Positions 1 to 8,899 of a stretch of DNA of 64,000 nucleotides are shown here, piece after piece. The notes beneath the pieces were generated by a model. It ran no database searches, was not told the DNA's origin, and saw only the letters and a list, made by a program, of their open reading frames with translations. Position numbers and translations under genes: made by a program. Origin of the DNA: Chryseobacterium sp. OSA05B (GTDB taxonomy: Bacteria > Bacteroidota > Bacteroidia > Flavobacteriales > Weeksellaceae). Position 1 is the first letter of the stretch. Each line of letters starts with the position of its first letter. The DNA lies in assembly GCF_019970065.1 (NCBI RefSeq), contig NZ_JAHXYH010000003.1, forward strand, positions 1 through 64,000. The letters are read 5' to 3'.

Positions 1-252
1 GGTAAGTTCTCTTCCTTTATTATCGTAAAACTTGATGCCTTCCACAAATCTTCCGTAGTCATCTACAGAATAGGTACCCGGAACGGTTTTCGGAAAATGA
101 AACTTGAGGTCTCCGGATTTCATTTTCGGAAATTCCATGGTAACGGCTACCTTGTCGTCTTTTACATTCACAAGATCAATCGTCGTTTTTATGGATTGGG
201 CATTGGCCAGAAATGCGGCGAATAGACCCAGGCTGATTGCTGTTTTTCTCAT
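1..252 (-). CDS. M61 family metallopeptidase, N-terminal part (partial)
   Basis: Only the first 84 codons are present; the gene continues beyond the left edge. The start is the ATG at 252, followed by a signal peptide of about 19 residues ending ALANAQ-like (FLANA|QS). The mature N-terminus carries the signature region around FPKTVPGTYSVDDYGRF, which is typical of the beta-sandwich N-terminal domain of glycyl-aminopeptidase-type M61 peptidases; the catalytic HEXXH and PDZ domains would lie outside the window. Expected role is periplasmic or outer-membrane peptide hydrolysis. Family assignment rests on this short segment, so it is good but not certain. Confidence 0.75.
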   Translation of the reverse strand, partial: MRKTAISLGLFAAFLANAQSIKTTIDLVNVKDDKVAVTMEFPKMKSGDLKFHFPKTVPGTYSVDDYGRFVEGIKFYDNKGRELT

Positions 253-361
253 TAGGTTTAAATTTTATAGTTAAATAGTAGTTTTTTTAATAGTTTTGTT
301 ACGGGATGTCCTATTAAATTTTTCTTAAAATTTTAAAAGACGAAAAGAAAGGAAATAAAAA

Positions 362-390
362 AGACAAATCCGGGAGTAACGAATTTGCCT
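362..390 (-). terminator. Rho-independent terminator after the M1 peptidase
   Basis: On the minus strand AGGCAAAT pairs with ATTTGTCT (one G-U pair) across a 13-nt loop and runs into a T-rich tract. It sits just past the stop codon of the M1 peptidase at 404. Confidence 0.6.
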
Positions 391-403
391 TTTTATAATA
401 TAA

Positions 404-2035
404 TTACTGAACGTTTTTATAATTGATATAATAGTTCTTATTGAATTCTATTGGTGCAGATTTTTTCAGTTTTACGGTCTGCCAGGTTTCTGTCGGATTA
501 ATGGTCTGATCTCCATTAATGATCACCGGAAGTTTAAGGTCCTTCACTACATTGGTATATCTGAATTTTAAAGACTCTCCGTTTTGCGAATACTCAAGCG
601 TAGGGATTTTAACCGTTCTTAAGTATTGATCGAAAATACTGGATAAATCCATGCCTGATTTTGAAGACATATAATCTTCAATCTGTTTTGTAGTAACGGT
701 TTGATGATAGAAATCTTTGTTCATTCCTCTCAGAATCTGTCTGAATTTTTCATCATTGTTGATGATCTGCCTGATGGTGTGAAGCATACTCGCTCCTTTT
801 GGATACATATCACCGCTGCCTTCGTTTCTCACACCGTATTTACCGATGATAGGAACATCATTCTGGATGTTTCCACGGATGCCTATAGCATACTGGTCAG
901 CTGATTTTTTGTCCATGTATTTTTCTGTGAAAAGAACTTCGGAATACATGGTGAAGCTCTCATGAATCCACATATCTGCCTGATCTTTTGCCGTAATATT
1001 ATTGGCATACCATTCATGGCCGCTTTCGTGAATGATGATGTAATCCCAGTTAAGACCTACACCGGTTCCCGAGAGATCTGAACCCCGGTAACCGTTCATA
1101 TAGCCATTTCCGTACGCTACATTACTCTGGTGTTCCATGCCCAGATACGGGGAATCAACAAGCTTGTAAGAATCTTCGTAGAAAGGATAAGGCCCGAACC
1201 AGTATTCAAATGCAGACATCATAGGTTTTACCTGCTGAAACTGTTTTTTTGCTTTTTCAAGGTTGTAATCCAGTACCCAGTAATCCAGATCCAGTTTTCC
1301 TTTTTCACCAGTAAATGTATCTTTAAAATTGACATACTTACCGATATTCGGGATGATGGAGTAGGCATTGATTGCATTCTTTACTTCCCAGGTATATGCC
1401 GTTTTACCACCTTCTGTTTTTTTATTGATCAGTCTCCCGTTTCCTACCCCTACAAGGTCATTCGGAGTAATGATCTTCATAATGATCCCATTTTCAGGTT
1501 CATCGCTCCAGATATCTTTTGTCGGAAGCCAGATCGATGCTCCGATTCCTTCATCGGCAACACTCATCCATGGATTTCCTTTTTCATCCTTAGCGAAAAC
1601 CCAGCCTCCGTCCCACGGTGCATTTTTTGCAATTACAGGGTTTCCGGAATAGATAACATCAATGGTGTATTTTTCACCTTTTTTGAATTTCTTTTTGGTA
1701 GTAACGAAAATAAAATCACCGTCCTGCTTATAGTTGGCAACAGGGAAATTAGCGTCTACTTTATCTGCTTTCATCGGCTGTTGAAGGTCGATCTGGAAGA
1801 CAGGATCCGTAATATCTTTGGTGATCTCAAAGCTGATTTTATTATATCCTTTAATGCTTTTCTTGGCAAAATCCGGTTCTACGGAAAGATCATATTTTTT
1901 GACATCCCAAAAATTCCTGAATTGCGTATCAGACCCTTTCAGAGTATCCTGTTTGGTGAAAACTTTATCCTTTTCAAAGAACTGCCCGAAGACCAGCCCC
2001 GAAGCGAATAAAAGTGTATATGTCAACTTTTTCAT
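404..2035 (-). CDS. M1 family metallopeptidase (aminopeptidase)
   Basis: 543 residues with an N-terminal signal peptide (MKKLTYTLLFASGLVFGQ), so exported. The zinc site is complete: HESGH followed 18 residues later by a glutamate in WIHESF, near residues 335-360. The substrate-binding GxMEN-like motif appears as GMEHQS about 35 residues upstream. An N-terminal beta-saddle domain precedes the catalytic domain; the long C-terminal helical domain of large M1 enzymes is missing, as is usual for the roughly 540-residue flavobacterial members. Likely role is trimming N-terminal residues from peptides in the periplasm or outside the cell. Monocistronic: it has its own -7 box upstream and a terminator behind it. 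Confidence 0.93.
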   Translation of the reverse strand: MKKLTYTLLFASGLVFGQFFEKDKVFTKQDTLKGSDTQFRNFWDVKKYDLSVEPDFAKKSIKGYNKISFEITKDITDPVFQIDLQQPMKADKVDANFPVANYKQDGDFIFVTTKKKFKKGEKYTIDVIYSGNPVIAKNAPWDGGWVFAKDEKGNPWMSVADEGIGASIWLPTKDIWSDEPENGIIMKIITPNDLVGVGNGRLINKKTEGGKTAYTWEVKNAINAYSIIPNIGKYVNFKDTFTGEKGKLDLDYWVLDYNLEKAKKQFQQVKPMMSAFEYWFGPYPFYEDSYKLVDSPYLGMEHQSNVAYGNGYMNGYRGSDLSGTGVGLNWDYIIIHESGHEWYANNITAKDQADMWIHESFTMYSEVLFTEKYMDKKSADQYAIGIRGNIQNDVPIIGKYGVRNEGSGDMYPKGASMLHTIRQIINNDEKFRQILRGMNKDFYHQTVTTKQIEDYMSSKSGMDLSSIFDQYLRTVKIPTLEYSQNGESLKFRYTNVVKDLKLPVIINGDQTINPTETWQTVKLKKSAPIEFNKNYYINYKNVQ

Positions 2036-2057
2036 TTAAATTCAAATTAAATTCAAC

Positions 2058-2065
2058 CAAAAATA
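2058..2065 (-). promoter_or_regulatory. -7 box (TATTTTTG) for the M1 peptidase gene
   Basis: Matches the Bacteroidota TAnnTTTG consensus on the minus strand, 22 bases before the start codon at 2035. No well-spaced -33 TTG is visible. Confidence 0.5.
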
Positions 2066-2116
2066 GAAAAATTAATGTCAATAATTTAGATTTAAGCACA
2101 AATAATTTTATTCTGC

Positions 2117-2512
2117 TTATTGGAACCAGATGATCCAAAACAAACCGCTGATGTATATCCAGAATAAAGAGAAAATGATATGGATAAAAGTTTCAAAAGC
2201 TTTTCCCTTCCATAATTCTGAAGAATATCCGAAAAACTGAATTAGCAGTCTAGTGGTCCAGAAGACCGCCAATCCAAGGGTTATTTTTTTACCTAAACCC
2301 GTTTCAGTAAGCTCATGTGGAGAGGTTAAGCAGAGCAAACCCATGAGAAATACCGTTAAAGCAATAAAAATGGTATGGACCCTCATCATTTCCCGGTTCA
2401 TCAGGCTCAATGACTGAAGTTCCTTTTCCCAGTTAAAATACTTAGGAAAAATGATATGTACGAATGCCAAAGCGATCAGCAGCATTCCGGTTATTTGTAA
2501 ATGCAGTTCCAT
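2117..2512 (-). CDS. Small four-helix membrane protein of unknown function
   Basis: 131 residues with four hydrophobic segments (about 7-23, 46-63, 75-95 and 105-128), so an inner-membrane protein. I do not recognise a family. It is the last gene of a minus-strand operon: its start lies 12 bases after the stop of the methyltransferase gene. The charged WEKELQ segment between helices 1 and 2 is the most polar part. Membership of an operon with DoxX-like and DUF2071-like genes suggests a membrane-linked, possibly redox or lipid-related role, but that is inference. Confidence 0.7.
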   Translation of the reverse strand: MELHLQITGMLLIALAFVHIIFPKYFNWEKELQSLSLMNREMMRVHTIFIALTVFLMGLLCLTSPHELTETGLGKKITLGLAVFWTTRLLIQFFGYSSELWKGKAFETFIHIIFSLFWIYISGLFWIIWFQ

Positions 2513-2524
2513 AGTATGAGATGG

Positions 2525-3277
2525 TTATGGGGTACAAATGAAAATTGACATAAAAGCGGTGAATTTTACCTCTTTGAATGATGTAAAACCTGCCTGACTA
2601 AAAGCATTTTTCCAGACAGCTTTTGAGAAAAAATGAGTGAAACCTACAGAAAAAGCCAGAAAATTCGAGAAATCTCTAAGGTGTTCTACCATAATTATTT
2701 TTCCTTCGGGTTTGCATAAGCGGTGACATTCTTTCAGGAACAGTATCTTTTCCTCATGTGACCTTATTTCATGTACGGCAGAAAGAAGGAAAATTAGATC
2801 AACAGACTGGTCAGGTACAGGAATCGAATTGGACTGTATCTGTTGTGTATCAGGATATATAATACTCACTTTCCGAGCTCTTACTATGGCCGGTTCCGTA
2901 TGCCGTTTTGCGTCATAGAAATCAAATACTTTTAAATCAGCCTGTGGGAAATTGTTTTTGATAATATAGCTCGTTTCATCAAAGCCGGCATTGATATTTA
3001 TAATCCTTTTTACTTTAGATTCATCAATAGAACAGTCTTTCAGCCATTGAAAATTGTAATATCCCGAAAAATCATACACATAGGCTGATACGATTAATGG
3101 CATGATTAATCCGTAAAGAAATGCAGCGATGATGATCCAATACGGAAGATCTGACCATTCAAATATTTGGTGGCTGATGGTAACTAAAGCTAAAACTCCG
3201 ATTCCTACAATATAAAAATGTCGGTTAAAGCTTAAAATATTTAAGACGCCCTGAAATTTTCTTCTTGTTGTTTCCAT
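2525..3277 (-). CDS. Membrane-anchored class I SAM-dependent methyltransferase
   Basis: 250 residues. Two hydrophobic segments (about 18-38 and 46-70) come first, then a Rossmann-type methyltransferase domain. The SAM loop is atypical (IININAGFDETSY) but the later motifs are clear: LIFLLSAVHEIRSHEEK and a post-motif helix before GKIIMVEHLRD. This layout resembles Methyltransf_11-type enzymes tied to the membrane. The 5' end overlaps the DUF2071-like gene by 37 bases; the next in-frame Met lies inside the second membrane helix, so the upstream start at 3277 is preferred. Substrate unknown. Confidence 0.75.
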   Translation of the reverse strand: METTRRKFQGVLNILSFNRHFYIVGIGVLALVTISHQIFEWSDLPYWIIIAAFLYGLIMPLIVSAYVYDFSGYYNFQWLKDCSIDESKVKRIININAGFDETSYIIKNNFPQADLKVFDFYDAKRHTEPAIVRARKVSIIYPDTQQIQSNSIPVPDQSVDLIFLLSAVHEIRSHEEKILFLKECHRLCKPEGKIIMVEHLRDFSNFLAFSVGFTHFFSKAVWKNAFSQAGFTSFKEVKFTAFMSIFICTP

Positions 3278-4005
3278 GGTTCAATTTTTCCTTTTTTCCA
3301 GTAGTATGGAATGTTTTTAATGATGAAAGCATTGGCTAAAACAGGGTTTTCCAGTTTCAGCGTATCTAAAAACCCGAAATGATAATCTAGAATCTGTATC
3401 GGTTCAGGGGTCCAGTTTTGTCTGACGCCTTCTATGATTAGAACTTCCTTGGTTTCTTTATTGTAGGTAAAAGTAAAAGGCAATGGTCCTGCAAATCTTC
3501 TTGCTTCTTTCCAGTCTGAAAAGGGAGAATGGGGAGGGAGCGATATATTTTCTTCCGTTTTGCTGATGCTGACTTTAAATCCGGACTTCACTGACTGTAT
3601 TTCTTTTACATTTTCTTTTTCCGTTTGAAGAATGTCTGTCGTAGAATAATTGTAATGAGTGAATATATTACCCATGAATTCCATTTTCTTTTTATCTGTT
3701 TCAGATTTAAGAATGTACAGTCCGCGCAATCTTTTACCGGTATTGCTCCTGTATCGTACAAATACCCGGTAGCCGATCAGGAAAAAATCATTTCCCATCA
3801 ATTTTGGAAAGCCTTTCGGACGTAAATCTTTCGTCTGAACCATGGCTGCCGCTACAAAAGCCCATTGATCCTGAAAGGTGTCAAGCTCCAGACATTCAGG
3901 AATAAGGTGCTGCAATTGTTCTTTCGGAAGTGCAAAGGTCAGAACCAGAGAACTTTCGAAAAAAGCTTCAACAGCAAACGGGTGGTTTTTTAAAAAGTTA
4001 AACAT
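3241..4005 (-). CDS. DUF2071 (YqjF-like) domain protein
   Basis: 254 residues, no signal peptide. The sequence matches the acetoacetate-decarboxylase-like beta-barrel family DUF2071: an early LPKEQLQHLIPECLELD segment, a central RSNTGKRLRGLYILKSETD strand pair and a C-terminal region with conserved aromatic residues. Proteins of this family have no firmly established reaction. The gene overlaps the DoxX-like gene before it by 8 bases and the methyltransferase gene after it by 37 bases, so the products are probably translated together. Confidence 0.72.
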   Translation of the reverse strand: MFNFLKNHPFAVEAFFESSLVLTFALPKEQLQHLIPECLELDTFQDQWAFVAAAMVQTKDLRPKGFPKLMGNDFFLIGYRVFVRYRSNTGKRLRGLYILKSETDKKKMEFMGNIFTHYNYSTTDILQTEKENVKEIQSVKSGFKVSISKTEENISLPPHSPFSDWKEARRFAGPLPFTFTYNKETKEVLIIEGVRQNWTPEPIQILDYHFGFLDTLKLENPVLANAFIIKNIPYYWKKGKIEPWKQQEENFRAS

Positions 4006-4384
4006 GATGATTCAGTTTTTTTGGATTCAGGTGAAATTCATTGAAATAAATAAGTAAGATAAAGAGAAACGCAAACAGTGAATTGAATCGGCCCCATAGC
4101 AGTAAATCGGGAGCCAATATAAATTCAAGCAGATTCATCGCTGCAATGATTGTAATTTGAGCAAGTGCATTGAATCTGGAATTGATTCCTGTTAAAATCC
4201 ACACCGCCATCACAACTTCCGAACATCCGATCAGAATAGTGAACAGTCTTGAATAATCACCGCCTAAAATTCTGGCAACAATCTCTTCATGTCGCGGAAC
4301 GAAATTCAATACTTTACAGAAGAGCCCATTGATCATCCAGACTGTAGCAATACCGTAATTAATTGTGTTATAAATGCTTTTCAT
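3998..4384 (-). CDS. DoxX-like membrane protein
   Basis: 128 residues with four hydrophobic helices and the polar N-terminal pattern of DoxX-like family proteins (NYGIATVWMINGLFCKVLNFVPRHEEIVARILG). It is the first gene of the four-gene minus-strand operon ending at 2117. DoxX relatives often accompany redox or oxidative-stress genes in the inner membrane; the exact function here cannot be read from sequence. Confidence 0.75.
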   Translation of the reverse strand: MKSIYNTINYGIATVWMINGLFCKVLNFVPRHEEIVARILGGDYSRLFTILIGCSEVVMAVWILTGINSRFNALAQITIIAAMNLLEFILAPDLLLWGRFNSLFAFLFILLIYFNEFHLNPKKLNHHV

Positions 4385-4473
4385 GGTATGAGGGATTTGT
4401 CTTATTAATTTCTATTCAAAGATAAAAATATTTTTGAACTTTCAGTAATTATTGAAAATAAAGTATTAAAAAA

Positions 4474-4501
4474 AACAACTCTTTTGGTGTAAAGAGTTGT
4501 T
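4474..4501 (-). terminator. Rho-independent terminator of tatC
   Basis: An 11-bp stem (AACAACTCTTT / AAAGAGTTGTT) with a 6-nt loop is followed, reading the minus strand, by a run of eight T. It lies 34 bases past the tatC stop codon. Confidence 0.85.
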
Positions 4502-4534
4502 TGATAGTATTTTGTAATTTAAATTTAATCTTTG

Positions 4535-5359
4535 TTATAGAACAGTTGGCAGATTTGCTGCATTTTTCTGAACTTTTTTGTAGGTAAAACTACACATGAT
4601 AATACTGAATTCATACAGAATAAGCAACGGGAAAGCAGCCATCATCATACTTAACACATCGGCCGGTGTAATGATCGCGGCTACAACCATGATCAGAACG
4701 ATTGCGTGACGACGATAGGTCTTCATAAACATAGGTGTCAGAATCCCTATACTCGTAAGGAAATAGATCAGAATAGGAAAGAGGAAGATAATTCCCATTC
4801 CTAAAATCACTTGTAAAAAGAGTGTTGTATAGTCGCTTAAGTCATAAAGCGGAATAATAATATCTGAGATTTTGAAAATAACTCCAAAATTAACAGCAAA
4901 TGGTAGGATTAAGAAATAACCGCATAAAACGCCGGTCATAAAAAGAATCCAAACAGCATTGATAATAAAGATTGAGTTTTTTCTTTCTTTCGGATGAAGT
5001 GCAGGTCCGATAAATCTCCACAGTTCCCATACAATATAAGGAAAAGCTCCTACGATACCTCCGAAAACAGACACAGCCATCATGACGTTGAACTGCTGAT
5101 AAAGTCTCTGTACACGAACGGGAAATTCTTTTGGAAGATGAATACTGTCTTCTCCCAAAAGCATTCTAGAGAAGTGGTTGACTACCCTGAAAGTTGGAAA
5201 ATCATTTCTTGTAGGCCCAAAAAAGATATGGTCCATGATCCAGTTGATATTGAATCCTACGGCAAAAGCTACCACTATAATAGCAATAATTGAGCGGACA
5301 AGATGACCTCTTAATTCTCCAATATGCCCCAAAAAGGACATGTCTTTTTTTTCGTCCAT
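4535..5359 (-). CDS. tatC: Sec-independent protein translocase TatC
   Basis: 274 residues with six membrane helices. Family hallmarks are visible: FLGHIGELRGHLVRS at the N-terminus, AFPYIVWELWRFIGPALHPKE between helices 2 and 3, and the ITPAD motif in helix 5. TatC is the receptor of the twin-arginine export pathway, which moves folded proteins across the inner membrane together with TatA. The periplasmic loop after helix 1 (about residues 40-85) is longer than in E. coli TatC, as is common in Bacteroidota. No tatA gene is adjacent. A terminator follows directly. Confidence 0.96.
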   Translation of the reverse strand: MDEKKDMSFLGHIGELRGHLVRSIIAIIVVAFAVGFNINWIMDHIFFGPTRNDFPTFRVVNHFSRMLLGEDSIHLPKEFPVRVQRLYQQFNVMMAVSVFGGIVGAFPYIVWELWRFIGPALHPKERKNSIFIINAVWILFMTGVLCGYFLILPFAVNFGVIFKISDIIIPLYDLSDYTTLFLQVILGMGIIFLFPILIYFLTSIGILTPMFMKTYRRHAIVLIMVVAAIITPADVLSMMMAAFPLLILYEFSIIMCSFTYKKVQKNAANLPTVL

Positions 5360-5511
5360 ATAGTACAGTCTATCTAAAATAGTAAACTTGTCAGCGTAAA
5401 GCTGTTTAAGTCTGCGAAATTATGAAATAATAATCAGTATTCAGAATTATTGGGTAGGATTTTGTGCAAGTTTATAAGGGCAATACCTTGATGTTTGATT
5501 TTCAGAAAAGA

Positions 5512-5540
5512 AACAGACGGTATAATGAATACCGCCTGTT
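5512..5540 (-). terminator. Rho-independent terminator of the isomerase gene
   Basis: A 12-bp stem with one mismatch (AACAGACGGTAT / ATACCGCCTGTT) is followed on the minus strand by a T-rich stretch. It is 35 bases past the stop codon at 5575. Confidence 0.75.
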
Positions 5541-5574
5541 GATTTATTAGTGTTGAAGATGACTTCGGTTAGAA

Positions 5575-6534
5575 TTAATTGATCCCCTCATCCAGGAGCT
5601 TATGCAAGTCAATAATCCCGAAATATTTTCCGTTTTCTGTGACAATCAGTTGGCCTATGTTGTTTTCTTTCAGAATTTTCATGGCATCTTTGGCCAGCGT
5701 ATCTCTTTCAATGGTTTTAGGATGGGCAGACATGATGTCTCTTGCCTGAACTTTAGAAATATCATCTCCCTTCATCAGCATTCTTCTTAAATCACCATCT
5801 GTAATCACTCCGATGATCTTTTCCTCATCGGTGACCACTGTGATTCCGTGGCTGGATGCACTGATCGAGATGATGACGTCTCTTACCGGTGCGTTTTCCT
5901 CTACCTGAGGTTTTTGCGGGGACAAGAACTGATCTACCTTTGAAACAAGGTTCTTTCCTAAACTACCTCCCGGATGAAATTTCGCAAAATCATTTTCCCT
6001 GAAGTCATTAAGTTCCATTAAAGCAACAGCCATCGCATCTCCAAGCGCCATCTGAATGGTGGTAGAACTTGTAGGAGCCAGTTTGTTCGGGCAGGCTTCC
6101 ACATCTACGTGGGTGTCCAGGACAATTTCAGAGAATTCAGCAAGCTTACTCTTCTTATTTCCGGTCATCCCTATCAATGCGGAAGAATAATCTTTCAGAA
6201 AAGGGACAAGATTCGCTATTTCGGGTGAATTTCCGGAGTTGGAGATGCATAAAACGACATCCTGTTTCTGAATCACACCCAAATCTCCGTGGATCGCTTC
6301 TGAAGCATGGAGGAATTGTGAAGGTGTTCCCGTAGAATTTAAAGTGGCTACTATTTTATTGCCTACATGGGCAGATTTCCCGATTCCCACAACAATTAAT
6401 TTCCCTTTTGCCGAATGAATAATCTCCACTGCTTTGGCGAAATCTCCATCTATCCTGTTCTTTAATTTCTCAAGTTCTGAAATTTCTATCTCTAATGTGC
6501 TCTTGGCAATTGAAATAATGTCGCTTCTTTCCAT
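5575..6534 (-). CDS. kdsD: KpsF/GutQ family arabinose-5-phosphate isomerase
   Basis: 319 residues: an N-terminal SIS sugar-isomerase domain (about 35-175, with VVGIGKSAHVGNKIVATLNSTGTPS and CISNSGNSPE phosphosugar-binding loops) followed by two CBS domains (about 205-319). This is the standard architecture of D-arabinose-5-phosphate isomerase, which makes the precursor of Kdo for lipopolysaccharide core synthesis from ribulose 5-phosphate in the cytoplasm. The HPGGSLG motif that links SIS and CBS domains is present. Divergent from recQ; single gene with its own terminator. A role in capsule or sugar-alcohol use (GutQ) is less likely because no such genes are nearby. Confidence 0.93.
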   Translation of the reverse strand: MERSDIISIAKSTLEIEISELEKLKNRIDGDFAKAVEIIHSAKGKLIVVGIGKSAHVGNKIVATLNSTGTPSQFLHASEAIHGDLGVIQKQDVVLCISNSGNSPEIANLVPFLKDYSSALIGMTGNKKSKLAEFSEIVLDTHVDVEACPNKLAPTSSTTIQMALGDAMAVALMELNDFRENDFAKFHPGGSLGKNLVSKVDQFLSPQKPQVEENAPVRDVIISISASSHGITVVTDEEKIIGVITDGDLRRMLMKGDDISKVQARDIMSAHPKTIERDTLAKDAMKILKENNIGQLIVTENGKYFGIIDLHKLLDEGIN

Positions 6535-6652
6535 TTTATAAGTATAAGGTATACAAAAAATCCAATGAAAAACGTTATATTTAAAAAAGAATATTTAATA
6601 TAAGTTTTATTTTTTATAAATTCGTTCGCTTTTATTTTAAGCAGAATTTTTA

Positions 6653-6660
6653 TAACTTTG
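6653..6660 (+). promoter_or_regulatory. -7 box (TAACTTTG) for recQ
   Basis: Matches TAnnTTTG, 33 bases before the recQ start codon, in the AT-rich intergenic region shared with the divergent isomerase gene. No TTG is seen at the -33 position. Confidence 0.55.
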
Positions 6661-6692
6661 GGTTGGATGCAAATTTAGCAATAGAAAATTAG

Positions 6693-8897
6693 ATGAGCGC
6701 AAAAAAAGCCAATTTATCAGGCGAATTGAAAAAGTATTTCGGGTTTTCTACATTTAAAGGCCAGCAGGAAGAAATTATAGAAAACCTACTTAGTGGGAAG
6801 GATATATTTGTCTTAATGCCAACAGGAGGAGGTAAATCATTGTGTTACCAACTTCCGGCACTTATTTCAGAAGGCACGGCAATAGTTGTTTCGCCTTTAA
6901 TAGCGTTAATGAAGAATCAGGTAGATGCGGTAAACGGTCTTTCATCTGATGACGGGGTGGCACACGTTTTAAATTCATCATTAAACAAAACACAGACAAA
7001 ACAGGTCTTTGATGATATCAGAGGCGGTAAAACCAAGCTTTTGTACGTAGCTCCGGAATCATTGATCAAAGATGATTATCTGGATTTTCTGAAAGATGTA
7101 AAAATTTCTTTCGTAGCCATAGATGAAGCACACTGTATTTCAGAGTGGGGACACGATTTCAGACCTGAGTACCGGAACCTGAAATCTATTATTGACAGGA
7201 TTGCTGATGTTCCGGTGATCGCTTTGACCGCAACAGCAACACCAAAAGTTCAGGATGATATCCAGAAAACTTTGGGAATGTCCGATGCACTGGTTTTTAA
7301 GGAAAGTTTCAACCGTCCGAATCTATATTATGAGGTACGCCCGAAAGTCAATGTAGATAAGGAGATTGTGAGATTTATCAATCATCATAAAGGAAAATCG
7401 GGAATTATATACTGTTTGAGCCGAAGAAAGGTGGAAGAATTTGCGCAGCTGTTGCAGGTCAACGGAATTAATGCCCTTCCTTACCATGCCGGTCTCGACC
7501 AGAAAGTAAGAGTGGCCAATCAGGACAAATTCCTGATGGAAGAAGTAGATGTGATCGTAGCCACTATCGCATTCGGGATGGGAATTGACAAGCCGGATGT
7601 GCGTTTTGTTATCCATTATGATTTTCCTAAATCTCTTGAAAGCTACTACCAGGAAACCGGAAGAGCAGGAAGAGATGGCGGCGAAGGCTATTGTCTTGCA
7701 TTTTATGACCCTAAGGATATTGAAAAGCTGGAAAAATTCCTTGCCCAGAAACCTGTTTCTGAAAGAGAAATCGGGCTTCAGCTTTTAAATGAAGTGGTAG
7801 GCTATGCGGAAACTTCCATGAGCCGAAGACAGTATATTCTCTATTATTTTGGAGAAAATTTCGATCCGGTCAAAGGAGATGGTGCAGACATGTGCGACAA
7901 TTCATCCAATCCTCCAAAATTAAAAGAAGCTACGGCAGATCTGAGAAAAGTGCTGGAACTCATCAGAGATACTCAGGAAAAATTCAAATCTAAAGATCTG
8001 ATCTCCGTCATCGTCGGAAAAGAAAATGCCGTTACAAAATCCTACAAACTGGAACAGACTTCTCATTTCGGTTTTGGAAAAGAGGAAAAAGATAATTACT
8101 GGAAAACCATTTTAAGACAGGCTACCGTTCAGGGGTTTCTGCAAAAAGATATTGAAACGTATGGCGTTTTAAAAATGTCAGACAAAGCGAGAAACTTCTT
8201 AGATCATCAGCCTAAAGAACCATTCCTAATCGCTGAAGACCGCGAATTCGATCTTTCCCAGACCAAAGCGGAGAGCGAACAGGTGCAGATGCAGGCCAGC
8301 AGCGGACTCGATCAGAATTTATTCGGTCAGCTGAAAGATTTGAGAAAGAAAGTAGCCAAGAAATATGGGATTCCGCCTTATACCGTTTTCATGGATCCGA
8401 GTTTGGAAGATATGACGGTTCAGTATCCTGTTTCGGTGGATGAAATTGCGAAAATTTATGGAGTAGGAGAAGGAAAAGCCAAAAAATACGGTAAAGAATT
8501 CGCAGACTTCATTAAAACTTACGTTGAGGATAACAATATTGAGCGTACCCAGGATATGGTGCTTAAGCAGGTGGCGAATAAATCCAGTCACAAGGTTTTC
8601 ATCATTCAGAGTACCGATAAAAAGATAGATCTTGAAGATATTGCAAGGGCCAAAAATCTTTCGATGAACGAGCTTTTAAAGGAAATGGAAAGTATTGTTT
8701 ATCAGGGAACAAAGCTGAATATCGATTATTATATTGAAGATAACTTCGATGAAGATATTGTAGACGGCTTCATGGAATTCATGACCGAATCTGAAAGCGA
8801 CAGCATGAAAGTGCTTCTGGATGAATTTGGAGATGAACTGTCTGATGAAGAAGTGAGAATGCTGAGAATAAAATTCATCAGTGACGTAGCTAACTAA
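6693..8897 (+). CDS. recQ: ATP-dependent DNA helicase RecQ
   Basis: 734 residues. Superfamily 2 helicase core with Walker A (MPTGGGKSLCYQLPA, about 42-56), DEAH box (AIDEAHCISEWGHDFR, about 145-160), TATAT motif III and motif VI (QETGRAGRDG, about 324-333), then RQC and HRDC-like C-terminal regions. It unwinds DNA 3' to 5' in recombination and fork repair. Oddity: the zinc-binding subdomain that in E. coli RecQ uses four cysteines keeps only one here (SMSRRQYILYYFGE ... DMCDNSSNPP), so the metal site seems lost. The C-terminus is longer than in E. coli RecQ (about 610 residues). First gene of a run with a PH-like protein and a glycosyltransferase. Confidence 0.95.
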   Translation: MSAKKANLSGELKKYFGFSTFKGQQEEIIENLLSGKDIFVLMPTGGGKSLCYQLPALISEGTAIVVSPLIALMKNQVDAVNGLSSDDGVAHVLNSSLNKTQTKQVFDDIRGGKTKLLYVAPESLIKDDYLDFLKDVKISFVAIDEAHCISEWGHDFRPEYRNLKSIIDRIADVPVIALTATATPKVQDDIQKTLGMSDALVFKESFNRPNLYYEVRPKVNVDKEIVRFINHHKGKSGIIYCLSRRKVEEFAQLLQVNGINALPYHAGLDQKVRVANQDKFLMEEVDVIVATIAFGMGIDKPDVRFVIHYDFPKSLESYYQETGRAGRDGGEGYCLAFYDPKDIEKLEKFLAQKPVSEREIGLQLLNEVVGYAETSMSRRQYILYYFGENFDPVKGDGADMCDNSSNPPKLKEATADLRKVLELIRDTQEKFKSKDLISVIVGKENAVTKSYKLEQTSHFGFGKEEKDNYWKTILRQATVQGFLQKDIETYGVLKMSDKARNFLDHQPKEPFLIAEDREFDLSQTKAESEQVQMQASSGLDQNLFGQLKDLRKKVAKKYGIPPYTVFMDPSLEDMTVQYPVSVDEIAKIYGVGEGKAKKYGKEFADFIKTYVEDNNIERTQDMVLKQVANKSSHKVFIIQSTDKKIDLEDIARAKNLSMNELLKEMESIVYQGTKLNIDYYIEDNFDEDIVDGFMEFMTESESDSMKVLLDEFGDELSDEEVRMLRIKFISDVAN

Positions 8898-8899
8898 GA

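Noticed and set aside
1130..2011. Long open frame on the plus strand opposite the M1 peptidase (293 codons)
   Set aside because: Antisense to a well-supported gene, Phe/Ile/Arg-rich translation without domains; a product of the peptidase codon use.
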